Assembly: GCA_028355575.1 (NCBI GenBank)
Contig: JAOMSY010000005.1
Span: 1-64,000 of the forward strand
Direction: 5' to 3'
DNA length: 64,000 bases
From: Francisellaceae bacterium
Lineage (GTDB): Bacteria; Pseudomonadota; Gammaproteobacteria; Francisellales; Francisellaceae
The position numbers and the translations under genes were made by a program. The number at the start of each line of letters is the position of its first letter. Position 1 is the first letter of the stretch. Under the pieces are notes generated by a model. The model was given only the letters and a program-made list of their open reading frames with translations, was not told the origin of the DNA and ran no database searches. Below, piece by piece: positions 49,565-60,693 of this stretch.

Positions 49565-50758
49565 CTATTTTACGTCAATACCAAATTTAACAGAGAACCA
49601 TAACCGATTGATGTAGTCTTGTAATTTTGGTTGCCATAGCTCAATAACATACATCTTAGCAATCATTTCTGGTGTTGGGTTTACGTTTGGGTCTTTAAAT
49701 ATGTCAATCATATAAGGTAGTGAGCCTTCAACTGCATTAGGTTGATAAATAAAATTACTGTTCGTCGCTGCTACTTTTGGATTCATTGTGTAATTGAGGA
49801 AATCATAGGCAGCATCAATATTTTTAGCACCTTTAGGAATCATTAATGCGTCAAAAAAAACACTTGCTCCGCTTGTTGGTAATGCATAACGTATCTGGGT
49901 GTTTGCGTGTGATGCTTTGCTCATGCCATATGAGCGCATGACATCGCCAGAGTAACCCATCACTAAACACAGGTCACCACTAGCCAAATCATTTTCATAA
50001 CGATTGCTATCAAAATAAGTTAAGTAAGGTCTGACATTTTTAATTAGGTACTGGGCTGCTTCTTTGTAGTCATTTGGGTTGGTCGAATTGGGGTCTTTTC
50101 CTAAATAATATAATAAGTTACCAAACACTTGTTCTGGCTCATCAAGAAAAGAGATACCACAGTCAGAGAATTTACTTAAATATTTGCTATCAAATAGATA
50201 CTTCCAATCATTTGGTACTTCTCCCTCAGGTAAACGTGCTTTCGCTTCAATAGCATTGTAACCAACACCGGTAGTGCCATAACTGTATATAATTGCATAT
50301 TTATTGCCTGGGTCATTTATTTCTGCAACTTTATCATAAATGGATTTATTTCGATTTTTGTAATTAGAAAGCCTAGTAGTATCAATTTCTTCGAATGCAC
50401 CCGCAGGTATTTCAAATGGGAGGTATAGCGTACCTTGTTCTACAACATCATAGCCTGTATGACCAGTCAGTAATTTTGCTTTTGTCATATTATCGTCAGT
50501 TGTATAGCTTTGGATAATATGTATCCCGGTGAGTTCCTGAAAACAAGAAAGGATTTTGGGTGAAGTATAGTTTGCCCAGTTGACATAGCTTAATATCCCG
50601 CTGCCTTTGGTTGTGCCTTCAGAATATTCTGAGCAATTTTCTGAGCCTAAATAATTATTCTCAATGGATAAGTTATCTGAATTATTCTCTCCACTGTCGC
50701 TATTATTTGAACAGCTTATAATTAGTAGAGAACTTAAAATAATAAGTATTTTTTTCAC
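49565..50758 (-). CDS. Spermidine/putrescine-type extracellular binding lipoprotein
   Basis: Lipobox LLIISCSNN; GILSYVNWANYTSPKILSCFQELTGIHII; AYDFLNYTMNPKVAA. Confidence 0.85.
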   Translation of the reverse strand: MKKILIILSSLLIISCSNNSDSGENNSDNLSIENNYLGSENCSEYSEGTTKGSGILSYVNWANYTSPKILSCFQELTGIHIIQSYTTDDNMTKAKLLTGHTGYDVVEQGTLYLPFEIPAGAFEEIDTTRLSNYKNRNKSIYDKVAEINDPGNKYAIIYSYGTTGVGYNAIEAKARLPEGEVPNDWKYLFDSKYLSKFSDCGISFLDEPEQVFGNLLYYLGKDPNSTNPNDYKEAAQYLIKNVRPYLTYFDSNRYENDLASGDLCLVMGYSGDVMRSYGMSKASHANTQIRYALPTSGASVFFDALMIPKGAKNIDAAYDFLNYTMNPKVAATNSNFIYQPNAVEGSLPYMIDIFKDPNVNPTPEMIAKMYVIELWQPKLQDYINRLWFSVKFGIDVK

Positions 50759-50870
50759 AGTAATAAATCACACATTCGCGTATATGAAATATAGCTGATT
50801 TCATTTTTATTTGTTGCTAGTTAAACAATAATTTGTGAAGATAATAGTATTTTTCTATTTTAAAAATATT

Positions 50871-51446
50871 ATGGATATCAATAAGAATGTCATTATTGCA
50901 GGTGTTGATGAGGCTGGAAGAGGTCCGCTTGCAGGCCCTGTTGTTGCGGCAGCAGTTGTTTTTGGAGATGATTATATTCCAGAAGGATTAGCAGACTCAA
51001 AAAAAATTTCTGAAAAGAAACGAGAGAAATTATTTGATGAGATTATTTCTAGTGCAAAATCATATGCCATTTCTATTGCTACAGTTGAAGAAATTGACGC
51101 TATAAATATTTTGCAAGCCTCTTTATTGGCAATGAAGCGTTCAGTTGATAAACTTACAACTCACTTCAGCATGGTGCTTGTGGATGGAAATAAGTTACCT
51201 ATTTGGGATTATCCTTCAGAAGCAATCGTAAAAGGTGATACTAAAATAAAAGAAATTTCAGCAGCTTCAATTTTGGCTAAGGTTTATCGTGATAGATTAA
51301 TGCTTGAGATTGATAAGCATTATCCTGAATATCTTTTTGCTCAACATAAAGGTTACCCTACAAAACAACACTTAGAAAAAATCAGTCAGTACGGTGTACT
51401 TAATGTTCATAGAAAATCATTTAAACCAATCAGAGAGCTATTGTAA
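50871..51446 (+). CDS. rnhB: Ribonuclease HII
   Basis: IAGVDEAGRGPLAGPVVAAAVVF, AASILAKVYRDRLM; ATG 50871 preferred over GTG 50835. Confidence 0.95.
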   Translation: MDINKNVIIAGVDEAGRGPLAGPVVAAAVVFGDDYIPEGLADSKKISEKKREKLFDEIISSAKSYAISIATVEEIDAINILQASLLAMKRSVDKLTTHFSMVLVDGNKLPIWDYPSEAIVKGDTKIKEISAASILAKVYRDRLMLEIDKHYPEYLFAQHKGYPTKQHLEKISQYGVLNVHRKSFKPIRELL

Positions 51447-51508
51447 GGGTGTATAAAATTTTCCATTCAATGTAAAATCAATCTGATAATTAATAATATG
51501 AGGTAATT

Positions 51509-52258
51509 ATGGCAGGTCATAGTAAATGGGCGAACATCAAACATAAAAAAGCTGCCCAGGATGCAAAAAGAGGTAAAATATTTACAAAATTAATTCGAGA
51601 AATCACCGTATCTGCACGAATGGGAGGGGGTGATCCAAGCGCTAATCCTCGCCTTAGAGCAGCAATCCAGACAGCATTAAGTAATAACATGACGCGAGAT
51701 ACAATTGATCGTGCGGTTAAAAAAGGCGCTGGAGATGATGATGGTGCAAATGTTGAAGAAATTCGTTATGAGGGTTATGCACCAGGTGGTGTTGCTATTA
51801 TTGTTGATTGTATGACCGATAATCGTAATCGCACCGTTGCAGAGGTTAGGCACGTGTTTACTAAGTCAGGTGGGAATTTAGGTACAGATGGTTCGGTTTC
51901 CTATTTGTTTGAGAAAAAAGGCTTTATTTGCTTTGATGATAGTGTTGATGAAGATCAAGTAATGGAGGTTGCGATTGAATCTGGAGCGGATGATGTTGCT
52001 TTGAATGATGATGGTTCTATTGATGTGATTACCGATGTTGATCATTTTTCTGATGTTAAAGACAGTTTAGATTCTGCTCAATTAGCATCACAAAGCGCTG
52101 AAATTACCATGGATGCTGCTGTTAAAGTACCGCTTGACGAAGAGGGTGCACAAAAACTTTTAGCTATGGTTGATCGTTTTGAAGACTTAGACGATGTTCA
52201 GAATGTTTATACTAACGCAGATATTTCGGATGAAATCATTGAAAATATTTCAGGCTAA
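51509..52258 (+). CDS. yebC: YebC/PmpR family protein
   Basis: [40 protein letters not shown]. Confidence 0.97.
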   Translation: MAGHSKWANIKHKKAAQDAKRGKIFTKLIREITVSARMGGGDPSANPRLRAAIQTALSNNMTRDTIDRAVKKGAGDDDGANVEEIRYEGYAPGGVAIIVDCMTDNRNRTVAEVRHVFTKSGGNLGTDGSVSYLFEKKGFICFDDSVDEDQVMEVAIESGADDVALNDDGSIDVITDVDHFSDVKDSLDSAQLASQSAEITMDAAVKVPLDEEGAQKLLAMVDRFEDLDDVQNVYTNADISDEIIENISG

Positions 52259-52267
52259 TCTCATATT

Positions 52268-52786
52268 ATGATCATTCTGGGGGTTGATCCTGGATCTCGC
52301 ATTACTGGTTTTGGTGTGATACAAATCTCATCTAAACGCTGTCAATATGTCACAAGTGGCTGTATACGAATTACAGAAATCTCAGTTGAGAAGCGGCTCA
52401 AACAAATATTTGATGGTCTTTCAGAAGTGATTCAGTCAACTAAGCCAGATGTGGCTTCAATTGAACAAATTTTCATGTTTCAGAATCCTGGTGCAGCGTT
52501 AAAGCTTGGGCAAGCAAGGGGTGTGGCGTTGTTAGCTTTAGCGCACCATTCTCTTTCGGTATCTGAATATTCTGCTAAACAGGTAAAAAAGTCAGTGGTT
52601 GGTACTGGTGCTGCATCTAAACAACAAGTGCAACATATGGTGCAAAGTATTTTAGAGTTGAGCGCAAAGCCTCAAGCAGATGCAGCTGATGCCTTAGCAA
52701 TCGCAATTTGCCATCACCATACATCTCAAAGTCTTCTGCATTTACACGATGCAACTAAAATAGTCCATGGCCGTTTAAGAAGGTGA
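52268..52786 (+). CDS. ruvC: Holliday junction resolvase RuvC
   Basis: [30 protein letters not shown]. Confidence 0.96.
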   Translation: MIILGVDPGSRITGFGVIQISSKRCQYVTSGCIRITEISVEKRLKQIFDGLSEVIQSTKPDVASIEQIFMFQNPGAALKLGQARGVALLALAHHSLSVSEYSAKQVKKSVVGTGAASKQQVQHMVQSILELSAKPQADAADALAIAICHHHTSQSLLHLHDATKIVHGRLRR

Positions 52787-53175
52787 GTAAAATGAATTTT
52801 ATTAAAAGAATTAGCATGAGTATTTCTCATTTTGCTAAAGGTTCAAAATCAAGTTTCTTAAAATTAAAGTTAATTTTTGAACAAGAAACCGAAAACTCGA
52901 TAGATGTGGTAGAGGCTTATAGTCGATTTATCAGTGGAAAAGGTTCAAAGTCAGAAATAAAAGATGCAAATTTGAAACTCAGGGATTTATTAAAAGCTGT
53001 TGGTCTAGGTGGGTTTTGTATATTACCTGGTACGGTTGTGACATTACCAGTTCTTATTATGGCAGCTAAAAAAGTAGGTATTGATTTATTGCCTGAGTCG
53101 GTTTATAAGCAATACCCGAATTTAAAGAGCAATAAAAATTTAAAAACAGTTCCTATTGAGGACATTCAGGAATAA
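52783..53175 (+). CDS. LETM1-like domain protein (tentative)
   Basis: [44 protein letters not shown]; 4-nt overlap with ruvC stop. Confidence 0.5.
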   Translation: MSKMNFIKRISMSISHFAKGSKSSFLKLKLIFEQETENSIDVVEAYSRFISGKGSKSEIKDANLKLRDLLKAVGLGGFCILPGTVVTLPVLIMAAKKVGIDLLPESVYKQYPNLKSNKNLKTVPIEDIQE

Positions 53176-53176
53176 T

Positions 53177-54655
53177 TTACCTGAATCGTTTATTACAAAT
53201 CAGTGCAAAAATAACTAGAATTACCAGTGATCCGAGTCCATATATAACATTATACATTATAGGATACCCGCCATAAGCTTGCTCTATGTCACCTTGAGTT
53301 TGTCTAAAACATAATATTGCTAATACGGCAGGGATTAAAAAGCGGACAAAAATATTAAATAGAACCCCAAGTTTGACGTTAGCTTTTTTGCGTAAGTTAT
53401 AACGAAGTCTTTCTGCATCATAGAACCAGCCGATGGCAATCGTTTCTAGTATGCACACAATGACAATGCCGTATCCGCTAATATAGTGGTCTACAATGTC
53501 TAATACATATAAACCATTATTTGCTGAATATAACAATCCAATTAAGAAAATAATGATACAATTTACTAATAGAAGTATCGCGCGATGAATTTTTTGCGAG
53601 CCGTCCATCATTGCAGCCAATACTGATTCAAATAGAGAAACTATGGAGGTGAAAGCTAATAAAAATAACGAAATGTAAAATATAGTAGAGAAGAGTTTAT
53701 TACCATATGGTAAGAGTGCTAAGGCTTTTGGTATGACGACAAATGCTAAACCTATGCCTTGTTTGACTACTTCTGAAATGGTTGTGTTATGTATTGTAGC
53801 CATGTGGCCAAGTACCGAAAATACGATTATTCCACCTAGAATTGCAACAAAGGTATCGCCAGAGACTATCCATATTGCCACACGTTTTACGTTTACCTTT
53901 TCGCCTAATATTGCACCATATGCAAACATAACGCCAAAACCCAGCGATAAAGAAAATAACACTTGGCTGGCGGCATCGAACCATAAGTCCCAAGAATAAA
54001 GTCCATCCCATTTAGGTATTAAAAATGCCCTTAATCCCAGTTCAGCGCCTTCTAAATTAACTGAATTAACCGCTAATATAATGAGTAAAATAAAGGGAAT
54101 TGGTGTTATCCATTTAGCAACAATAGAGATGCCGCTTGTCCCTTTAAACATAAACAAATAGACCAATATGAGCGTAATGATAACACCAATCATGATGTGG
54201 TAGTTAAAGGCATTTACATTTGAAACATGGTTGGATAGGTTTAAAAAATCATTATAAAAGTAGGTTTCTGAATTTGCGTGCCAAGGGAGATTAAGGCCAC
54301 CGAGTGCATAGTTTAATGTCCAACCTGTAATAACCAGATAATACGTCAATATGAAAAAAGAAATAAATACGGCAAACCAGCCAATAACTCTAAACTGTTT
54401 TTTATTTCCAATTGCGCCAAGTGATAATGGTGCACCTTTTCGTGTAATTTGACCTAGCCCAACTTCCATAATCAAGAATGGCAAGCCTATAGCAAATAAG
54501 CAGATAAAGTAGGCAACAAAAAATGCTGCACCACCATGCTCATAAGCTAGATAAGGGAAACGCCATAAGTTTCCTAATCCAGCAGCTGAACCAATTGCGG
54601 CTAAAACAAATATCCACGGAGATTTAAAATTTTTGCGTTTATTTATTTGGGTCAC
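53177..54655 (-). CDS. Neurotransmitter:sodium symporter family transporter
   Basis: SPWIFVLAAIGSAAGLGNLWRFPYLAYEHGGAAFFVAYF, FSLSLGFGVMFAYGAIL. Confidence 0.95.
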   Translation of the reverse strand: MTQINKRKNFKSPWIFVLAAIGSAAGLGNLWRFPYLAYEHGGAAFFVAYFICLFAIGLPFLIMEVGLGQITRKGAPLSLGAIGNKKQFRVIGWFAVFISFFILTYYLVITGWTLNYALGGLNLPWHANSETYFYNDFLNLSNHVSNVNAFNYHIMIGVIITLILVYLFMFKGTSGISIVAKWITPIPFILLIILAVNSVNLEGAELGLRAFLIPKWDGLYSWDLWFDAASQVLFSLSLGFGVMFAYGAILGEKVNVKRVAIWIVSGDTFVAILGGIIVFSVLGHMATIHNTTISEVVKQGIGLAFVVIPKALALLPYGNKLFSTIFYISLFLLAFTSIVSLFESVLAAMMDGSQKIHRAILLLVNCIIIFLIGLLYSANNGLYVLDIVDHYISGYGIVIVCILETIAIGWFYDAERLRYNLRKKANVKLGVLFNIFVRFLIPAVLAILCFRQTQGDIEQAYGGYPIMYNVIYGLGSLVILVIFALICNKRFR

Positions 54656-54778
54656 GGGTTAGTTACCTTGTTTCTGATCAATTACCAAACATAGTAATCT
54701 GTCATTTAAACTTAGCGTAATAGTATACGTGAATTCAAATCATATTAAAAAGTGTGTACTGAGTATTCTGATACGATG

Positions 54779-55222
54779 CTATTTTTTTAAAACAATAACA
54801 TCGCATTTAGCTTGATTGATAATTGCATCAGCAGTTGAACCTAAGCGACCAAAAATATTATGTTTATGACCATTAACAATAATGGCATCAACTTTTAAGT
54901 TTTTCGCATTTTCTAAAATAGAGATATCAGGTCGACCTATTTCAATAATCCCTTGGTCTTTTGCAAGCCCACATTCGGTACATAGTTTTGCCATGTCTGC
55001 CTTGGCTTGATTGGTAATATTTGTTTCAAGGTTATCTTGAACGCCATATAAGTCAGGTGAAATATAGCTAGCATCTGCATATATTAATGAAGCTGGATGG
55101 ATAACATGAATAAGTGTTAGTTTGGTGTTATGAGATTTTACTGACTCTATCGTCTTTTTTATTGTGGGAATTTGCTCTGCATTTAACTCAATTGCATATA
55201 AAGCGCTTTTGTACTGAATCAT
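54779..55222 (-). CDS. Universal stress protein
   Basis: LTLIHVIHPA; VDAIIVNGHKHNIFGRLGSTADAIINQAKCDVIVLK. Confidence 0.9.
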   Translation of the reverse strand: MIQYKSALYAIELNAEQIPTIKKTIESVKSHNTKLTLIHVIHPASLIYADASYISPDLYGVQDNLETNITNQAKADMAKLCTECGLAKDQGIIEIGRPDISILENAKNLKVDAIIVNGHKHNIFGRLGSTADAIINQAKCDVIVLKK

Positions 55223-55353
55223 TTACAACTCCATTCATCATTAAATTCATTTTATTATAGGTCTATAAATAGCTGTTAGATATGTATTTATCACATATAA
55301 TTTAAGTACAATTGCACTAGATTTTCATCCATTTCTGGATATTAAGTAAAAGA

Positions 55354-56715
55354 ATGGCTAAAGCAAAAATAAAATTTATCTGTCAGGCTTGTGGTAGTGT
55401 TGTCAATAAATGGCAAGGGCAGTGTCCTGAATGTGGAGAGTGGAATTCTCTGGTAGAGGCGCGTGAAGAGGAAGTAAAGCGCGCATCTAGTTCAAAAGGT
55501 TATTCTGGGCAAGCAGCAGATGTTCAAAATTTATCAAATATTGTTTTGGAAGATGTTGATAGAATTTCTAGCGGTATCTCAGAAGTCGATCGCGTGCTTG
55601 GTGGTGGTATTGTTCCTGGAGAAGTCATTTTAATTGGTGGAGATCCAGGGATTGGTAAATCATCATTATTAGCACAAATTATGACTTACCTTTCTAGGAA
55701 TTATAAAGCTCTTTATGTTACAGGTGAGGAGTCATTACAACAGGTTGCAATCCGTTCAAGACGTATGGGGTTATATGAAGAGAAGTTATTATTAGTATCT
55801 GAGACAGACGTTGATAGTATTTGCCACCTTGCACAAAAAGAAAAGCCACAAATAATGGTAATAGACTCCATTCAAACCATGCAGTTACCAGATATCCCAT
55901 CTGCAGCTGGGGGTGTTTCTCAGGTAAGAGAGTCAGCAGCGGCATTAACCAAATATGCCAAACAAAACAATTGTGCCATATTTTTAGTTGGGCATGTGAC
56001 GAAAAGTGGGGAAGTTGCAGGACCAAGAGTATTAGAGCATATTGTTGATTGTGTTATTTTTATTGAAGGTCAGAATGATGGTCGATATCGCATTATGCGC
56101 GCTATGAAAAATCGCTTCGGTGCTGTTAATGAAATTGGTATTTTTGCAATGACAGATAAAGGTATGCAAGAGGTTAAGAACCCATCTGCATTATTTTTAT
56201 CGAGAGAAAATCAAGAGATAACGGGAAGTGTTGTTTCAACTGTTTGGGAAGGGTCAAGACCATTGCTTATTGAGATTCAAGCACTGGCAGATGAGAATGC
56301 TTTTGGTAACCCAAGGCGTGTTGCTATAGGTGTAGATAATAATCGTTTAGTAATGTTGTTAGCAGCAATGCATCGTCATGCGCATGTTTTTACTGGGGAT
56401 AAAGATATCTTCATTAATGTATCAGGTGGTGTAAAGGTGACCGAGACTTCGGCTGATTTGGCTTTGGTTGTGGCTGTAATCTCAAGTTTACGGAATATTA
56501 TCATTTCTAATGATTTGATTATATTCGGTGAGGTTGGGCTCTCTGGTGAGGTCAGACCTGTTTCTTATGGTCAAGAACGTATATTTGAAGCAGAAAAACA
56601 CGGGTTTAAAGAAGCAATTATTCCATTTGCTAACAAACCGAAACGATTTTCGGGTAAAATGAAAATTCAAACAATTAAGCACGTTAGTGAAATATTAAAG
56701 CTCATTGGAGAATAA
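55354..56715 (+). CDS. radA: DNA repair protein RadA/Sms
   Basis: FICQACGSVVNKWQGQCPECGEWNSL, IGGDPGIGKSSLL, KNRFG motif. Confidence 0.97.
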   Translation: MAKAKIKFICQACGSVVNKWQGQCPECGEWNSLVEAREEEVKRASSSKGYSGQAADVQNLSNIVLEDVDRISSGISEVDRVLGGGIVPGEVILIGGDPGIGKSSLLAQIMTYLSRNYKALYVTGEESLQQVAIRSRRMGLYEEKLLLVSETDVDSICHLAQKEKPQIMVIDSIQTMQLPDIPSAAGGVSQVRESAAALTKYAKQNNCAIFLVGHVTKSGEVAGPRVLEHIVDCVIFIEGQNDGRYRIMRAMKNRFGAVNEIGIFAMTDKGMQEVKNPSALFLSRENQEITGSVVSTVWEGSRPLLIEIQALADENAFGNPRRVAIGVDNNRLVMLLAAMHRHAHVFTGDKDIFINVSGGVKVTETSADLALVVAVISSLRNIIISNDLIIFGEVGLSGEVRPVSYGQERIFEAEKHGFKEAIIPFANKPKRFSGKMKIQTIKHVSEILKLIGE

Positions 56716-56716
56716 A

Positions 56717-57235
56717 ATGAGAGACATAATTGGATCAATATCCGCGCTGAACTGGATAGACTGGTCAGTAATGATATTAATCTTGTTAATGGGTTTGGCA
56801 GGACTAAAGAATGGCTTTATTAAAGAAGCTTTTGGTATTGTTATTTGGTTTATTGGTGCGCTTGCTGCCTATTATTTTGCGGATATGTTAGCAAATAAGT
56901 ATACCGGCCTTAATAGCTCAGAAGTCGTGAGATTTTGGATATTCTTTATCCCAATATTAATATTAGTATGGGTGGGCGCTAAACTTATCGCGTGGATGCT
57001 ACCAAATTCCCTTTCTGACTCAGAATCAACAAGCATTATTGATAAAGTATTTGGTTTCCTGTTAGGTGCTGCAAAAGCTTTGTTTGTTATCAGTATCATA
57101 TTTTCAATATTAAATACCGTACCATATGTCACTTCATCTAAGCCTTGGCATAATTCAACATTAACGCCTTACATATTAAAGACCTCCGCTTGGATAAAAG
57201 TGGGTGTGTCGAATGAACTACATACTAATGACTGA
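56717..57235 (+). CDS. cvpA: CvpA family protein
   Basis: NWIDWSVMILILLMGLAGLKNGFIKEAFGIVIWFIGALAAYYFAD; GGAG RBS within the radA end; ORF opens at TTG 56705. Confidence 0.9.
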   Translation: MRDIIGSISALNWIDWSVMILILLMGLAGLKNGFIKEAFGIVIWFIGALAAYYFADMLANKYTGLNSSEVVRFWIFFIPILILVWVGAKLIAWMLPNSLSDSESTSIIDKVFGFLLGAAKALFVISIIFSILNTVPYVTSSKPWHNSTLTPYILKTSAWIKVGVSNELHTND

Positions 57236-57343
57236 CCTTTGCATTGGCCTCATTGTTAAAAAATACATATATAATTTGTACTTAACTGATAATAATCACT
57301 AAAGTTATGAGTATTAGATGTAAGGTTTATTTCGAGGATAGTT

Positions 57344-58000
57344 ATGAATAAAGTAATAAAATTTGCAGTTGGAGGGTTATGTTCACTTGGATTTACCCTA
57401 GGCTTTTCAGCAGCAATGCTTGATGGTGTTAAGAACGATAAGCTAGATGGTAACAGCTACTGGGCAACAGTGAGTGATGATAATGTAGATGGAAAACCTG
57501 TTATTCAATCAATTGTTGAAATTTCTGCAACAAGTAGTGGTGATGTTAAGGGTGAAGTGCTAGTACCATTTGTCAAAATTGTTGATAACCAAGCTCAAGT
57601 GCCTCAAATGATATGTACTGAATGTAATGGTGATTTAAAAAATAAGCCGATTATGGGCTTAAACATTATTAATGCTAAATCATCTGGTGAAGAGTACAAA
57701 GGTAATATTATTGACCCAACTTCTGGTAAAGATTACTCATTAAAAATGTGGCTTTCAGACAAAGGTAATGTCCTAAATGTGCGTGGATATATTATGTTTT
57801 TTTATAGAACACAATATTGGTATCACGTAGACAGTAAAATTGCACAACAATGTTTGAAGTGGTTCCAAGGGCAGGCATATGCTAAACAAACTGATGAGTC
57901 TAGTGCGAGTAAAACACTTGCATCAGGTAAATATACCTTTTTTACCGATAAGACTGACCCAACTGCAACAACAAAAGCATTATCTGAGTTATGTCAATAA
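57344..58000 (+). CDS. DUF2147-like exported protein
   Basis: Signal peptide; MICTECNGDLKNKPIMGLNIINA, NIIDPTSGKDYSLKMWLSDKGNVLNVRGYI. Confidence 0.65.
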   Translation: MNKVIKFAVGGLCSLGFTLGFSAAMLDGVKNDKLDGNSYWATVSDDNVDGKPVIQSIVEISATSSGDVKGEVLVPFVKIVDNQAQVPQMICTECNGDLKNKPIMGLNIINAKSSGEEYKGNIIDPTSGKDYSLKMWLSDKGNVLNVRGYIMFFYRTQYWYHVDSKIAQQCLKWFQGQAYAKQTDESSASKTLASGKYTFFTDKTDPTATTKALSELCQ

Positions 58001-58066
58001 CAATGTATTCATCAATACAAAATAATCTTCTATTCTAATAATACCGCTAAGTTAATTGAGGCAACC

Positions 58067-59116
58067 GTGTCTAAGGTATTATTCTTTCATAATAATGATC
58101 TATATAAACAACATCTAAATTTTGATGACTCACCAGAGTGTGCTAAACGACTGGATATTGTCAATTTAGCAATGCAAAAATGTATCTCAGAAAATCTTAT
58201 TCAACCGAGAAAAATTAACGTTAATATCAATGATCCTGAGACGTGTTTCCAATATATTAAAAAAGTTCATGGGCAATCTCATATAAATAGTGTATTTCAA
58301 TCGAGTAAACACATTAGTGCGCTGAACCCAATTTATGGCATTGTAAATACTATTGATGAAGTATTAAATGCAGATAAATCGAACATTTGTGCTTTTTATG
58401 CGGTTAGGCCACCAGGTCACCACAGTTTTGAGGGTGGTGCAAATATAGAAGATGACCGAGAGGGTGGTATCGATTGTGGGGATGGTTATTGCTATTACAA
58501 TAATGTGGCCATTGCAGCTCAATATGCTTCTGAACGATTCAATAAAAAGAACATCTTAATTATTGATTGGGACTATCATCATGGTAATGGTACACAGCAT
58601 GTGTTTTTTGATGTTAGCGATATTGAGAAGAATCAGTTTACAGCCAAACATTCTGATAAAAATATCTATTTTGTCTCATTCCATAATGCCAATAATTATC
58701 CTTACACTGATTCAGGTCAAGAAAACCCAGTGAACTTTGGCACAGTAAAGGGTAAAGCAACGATTGGTAATAGTTATATTGATAATGTTCATACGCAGCA
58801 GTATCAATATCTGGACGAATTTTTTTTGCCAAAGTTTAAACAAGCAATGGACCAAGCATTTGATAATTTTCAGCCAGATTTAGTTTTAATATCTGCTGGC
58901 TTTGATGCTAGAAAGGGTGACCCAATTGCACGCTTTTTGCCTGGAGAAGGCATCTCAGACAAATGTTATTACGATATGACGCAGATCTTAAAGAAAAAAG
59001 TAAAGCAACAAAAAGAAATAGTGCCAATCATTTCAATTCTAGAGGGTGGTTATAATGTGACTGATACTGGCTTTTCTGAGGCTGTTTATGAACATATTCG
59101 AGGGTTGGTAGAGTGA
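58067..59116 (+). CDS. Histone deacetylase-family amidohydrolase
   Basis: FYAVRPPGHHSFEGGAN, ILIIDWDYHHGNGTQHVFF, LISAGFDARKGDP, SILEGGYN; GTG start. Confidence 0.93.
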   Translation: MSKVLFFHNNDLYKQHLNFDDSPECAKRLDIVNLAMQKCISENLIQPRKINVNINDPETCFQYIKKVHGQSHINSVFQSSKHISALNPIYGIVNTIDEVLNADKSNICAFYAVRPPGHHSFEGGANIEDDREGGIDCGDGYCYYNNVAIAAQYASERFNKKNILIIDWDYHHGNGTQHVFFDVSDIEKNQFTAKHSDKNIYFVSFHNANNYPYTDSGQENPVNFGTVKGKATIGNSYIDNVHTQQYQYLDEFFLPKFKQAMDQAFDNFQPDLVLISAGFDARKGDPIARFLPGEGISDKCYYDMTQILKKKVKQQKEIVPIISILEGGYNVTDTGFSEAVYEHIRGLVE

Positions 59117-59129
59117 TGAGGGTTTTAAA

Positions 59130-60338
59130 ATGAGTGTCTATAAGTATATAGGGTGTATTCTATTAGTGATCAGTTGCATGATCGGTGGGGGAATATTGGC
59201 TCTGCCGCTTTTAGTTATGCAGCTTGGACTCATAGCGACTGCTATTATTATTGTTATATTCTATATATTAATGACTGTTTCTGGTCTTTTAACGCTTGAA
59301 TCAAGTATACAGCTCCCAGAGTATCGGAACCATTTTACCTCATTAGCAAAAGCAACTGCAGGTTCATGGGGGAAATATATAACCTTAGTTGTATTTGCTA
59401 TAGCCATATATGCTTCATTAGCCGCTTATATTTCCGCTAGCCCTGACTTATTATTAGAAGGCATTGATAATTTTATTAGCGTAAAACTCACATCGAATGA
59501 ACTAAGTTTTCTGTTTACCTTTGTTTTGGGCATCATCATCGTTTTAAGCATGAAATATGCTGAACGACTTAACCGTTTTATTATGACTGTTAAGTTAATT
59601 AGTTTGGTTCTAGTCATATTACTATTGTCGAATTATATTACTGAAAATAAAGTAGGGGCATATTCTGTTGACTTTAGTGTTTTGCCGCAAGATGTATTAG
59701 TTGTTATATTGGCGTTTTGTTATCAATTATTAATACCGAGCTTGGTGAATTATATTGGTAGAGAGAATGGTAAGCCATTAAAAAAAGTAATCTTGATTTC
59801 CACTTCAATCACTTGTGTTATTTATTTGCTTTGGGCTTGTGCAATCGCAGGCTTTATTCATAGTATTCCAGGGCAAGAAGGTTCTGATGTTACTAACTTA
59901 TCCCAGTTGGTTAAACTATTAGATGAAGACTCAGGTTCGAGATACATTCCCATATCTATTCACACATTTTTAGATGTTACGCTATTTGCCTCATTTATTG
60001 CCGTCTCAATTGCCTTTGTCGATTTTTGGATTGATGCGCTAAATTTAGACTGGCATCTTAAGGGTCGAATTATTGCGGGGCTTATTGCATTTATTCCGCC
60101 TTGGTTCGTCGCGAGTTACTTTAAGCAGATATTCTTATATGCACTATCAATCTCAGGATATTTTGGCATGATCTATGCATTATTATTACCTGCCTGGGCG
60201 GCGTATCGGTTTTATAATAAATATTACGCTAATGGGTCACCATATTTTATGGGTAATAAGTCGACAAGGGGCTTTATTGTTATCTTATGTTTTGTATTAA
60301 TGATTCTATTATTGGCAGGGATCCTGAGCTTTAAATAA
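59130..60338 (+). CDS. Aromatic amino acid permease (TyrP/Mtr family)
   Basis: GCILLVISCMIGGGILALPLLVMQLGLIAT; 11-12 TM; SLVNYIGRENGKPLKKVILI. Confidence 0.88.
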   Translation: MSVYKYIGCILLVISCMIGGGILALPLLVMQLGLIATAIIIVIFYILMTVSGLLTLESSIQLPEYRNHFTSLAKATAGSWGKYITLVVFAIAIYASLAAYISASPDLLLEGIDNFISVKLTSNELSFLFTFVLGIIIVLSMKYAERLNRFIMTVKLISLVLVILLLSNYITENKVGAYSVDFSVLPQDVLVVILAFCYQLLIPSLVNYIGRENGKPLKKVILISTSITCVIYLLWACAIAGFIHSIPGQEGSDVTNLSQLVKLLDEDSGSRYIPISIHTFLDVTLFASFIAVSIAFVDFWIDALNLDWHLKGRIIAGLIAFIPPWFVASYFKQIFLYALSISGYFGMIYALLLPAWAAYRFYNKYYANGSPYFMGNKSTRGFIVILCFVLMILLLAGILSFK

Positions 60339-60438
60339 ATTATTAGAATATGTCTGGTTATAGTGAAATTCTGCCAGAACATATCAAGTATTAGGGTGTA
60401 TTTTGTCTAGGCTTTTTAATATACTTTCTAAAAGTAAG

Positions 60439-60693
60439 TTATGCTTGTTCTAGCACTAAATTATCTAACGCTTTGGCAATGCAAACCAATATCTCGTCTG
60501 ATTGTGTATTTCCAATTTTAGGTTTCTGGTAACAAATTTCACCTGAAATCAATTTGCATCTACAATTGCCACAGAAGCCATTCTTACATTGAAATCTAAT
60601 CTCTTTCTTATCAAGAAGAATATTTTCCAGAACGTTATTCTCTTTATGTCTAACAGGTATGTCTTGCCCGTTAAACTTAATGATTGTGTTCAT
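60439..60693 (-). CDS. 2Fe-2S ferredoxin (YfaE-like, RNR maintenance)
   Basis: FQCKNGFCGNCRCKLISGEI...ILVCIAKA; directly after nrdB. Confidence 0.88.
   Translation of the reverse strand: MNTIIKFNGQDIPVRHKENNVLENILLDKKEIRFQCKNGFCGNCRCKLISGEICYQKPKIGNTQSDEILVCIAKALDNLVLEQA

Noticed and set aside
60348-60384. Hairpin ATATGTCTGG...CCAGAACATAT between convergent permease and ferredoxin genes
   Set aside because: Imperfect (bulge) and no T tract; probably an ordinary bidirectional end structure.
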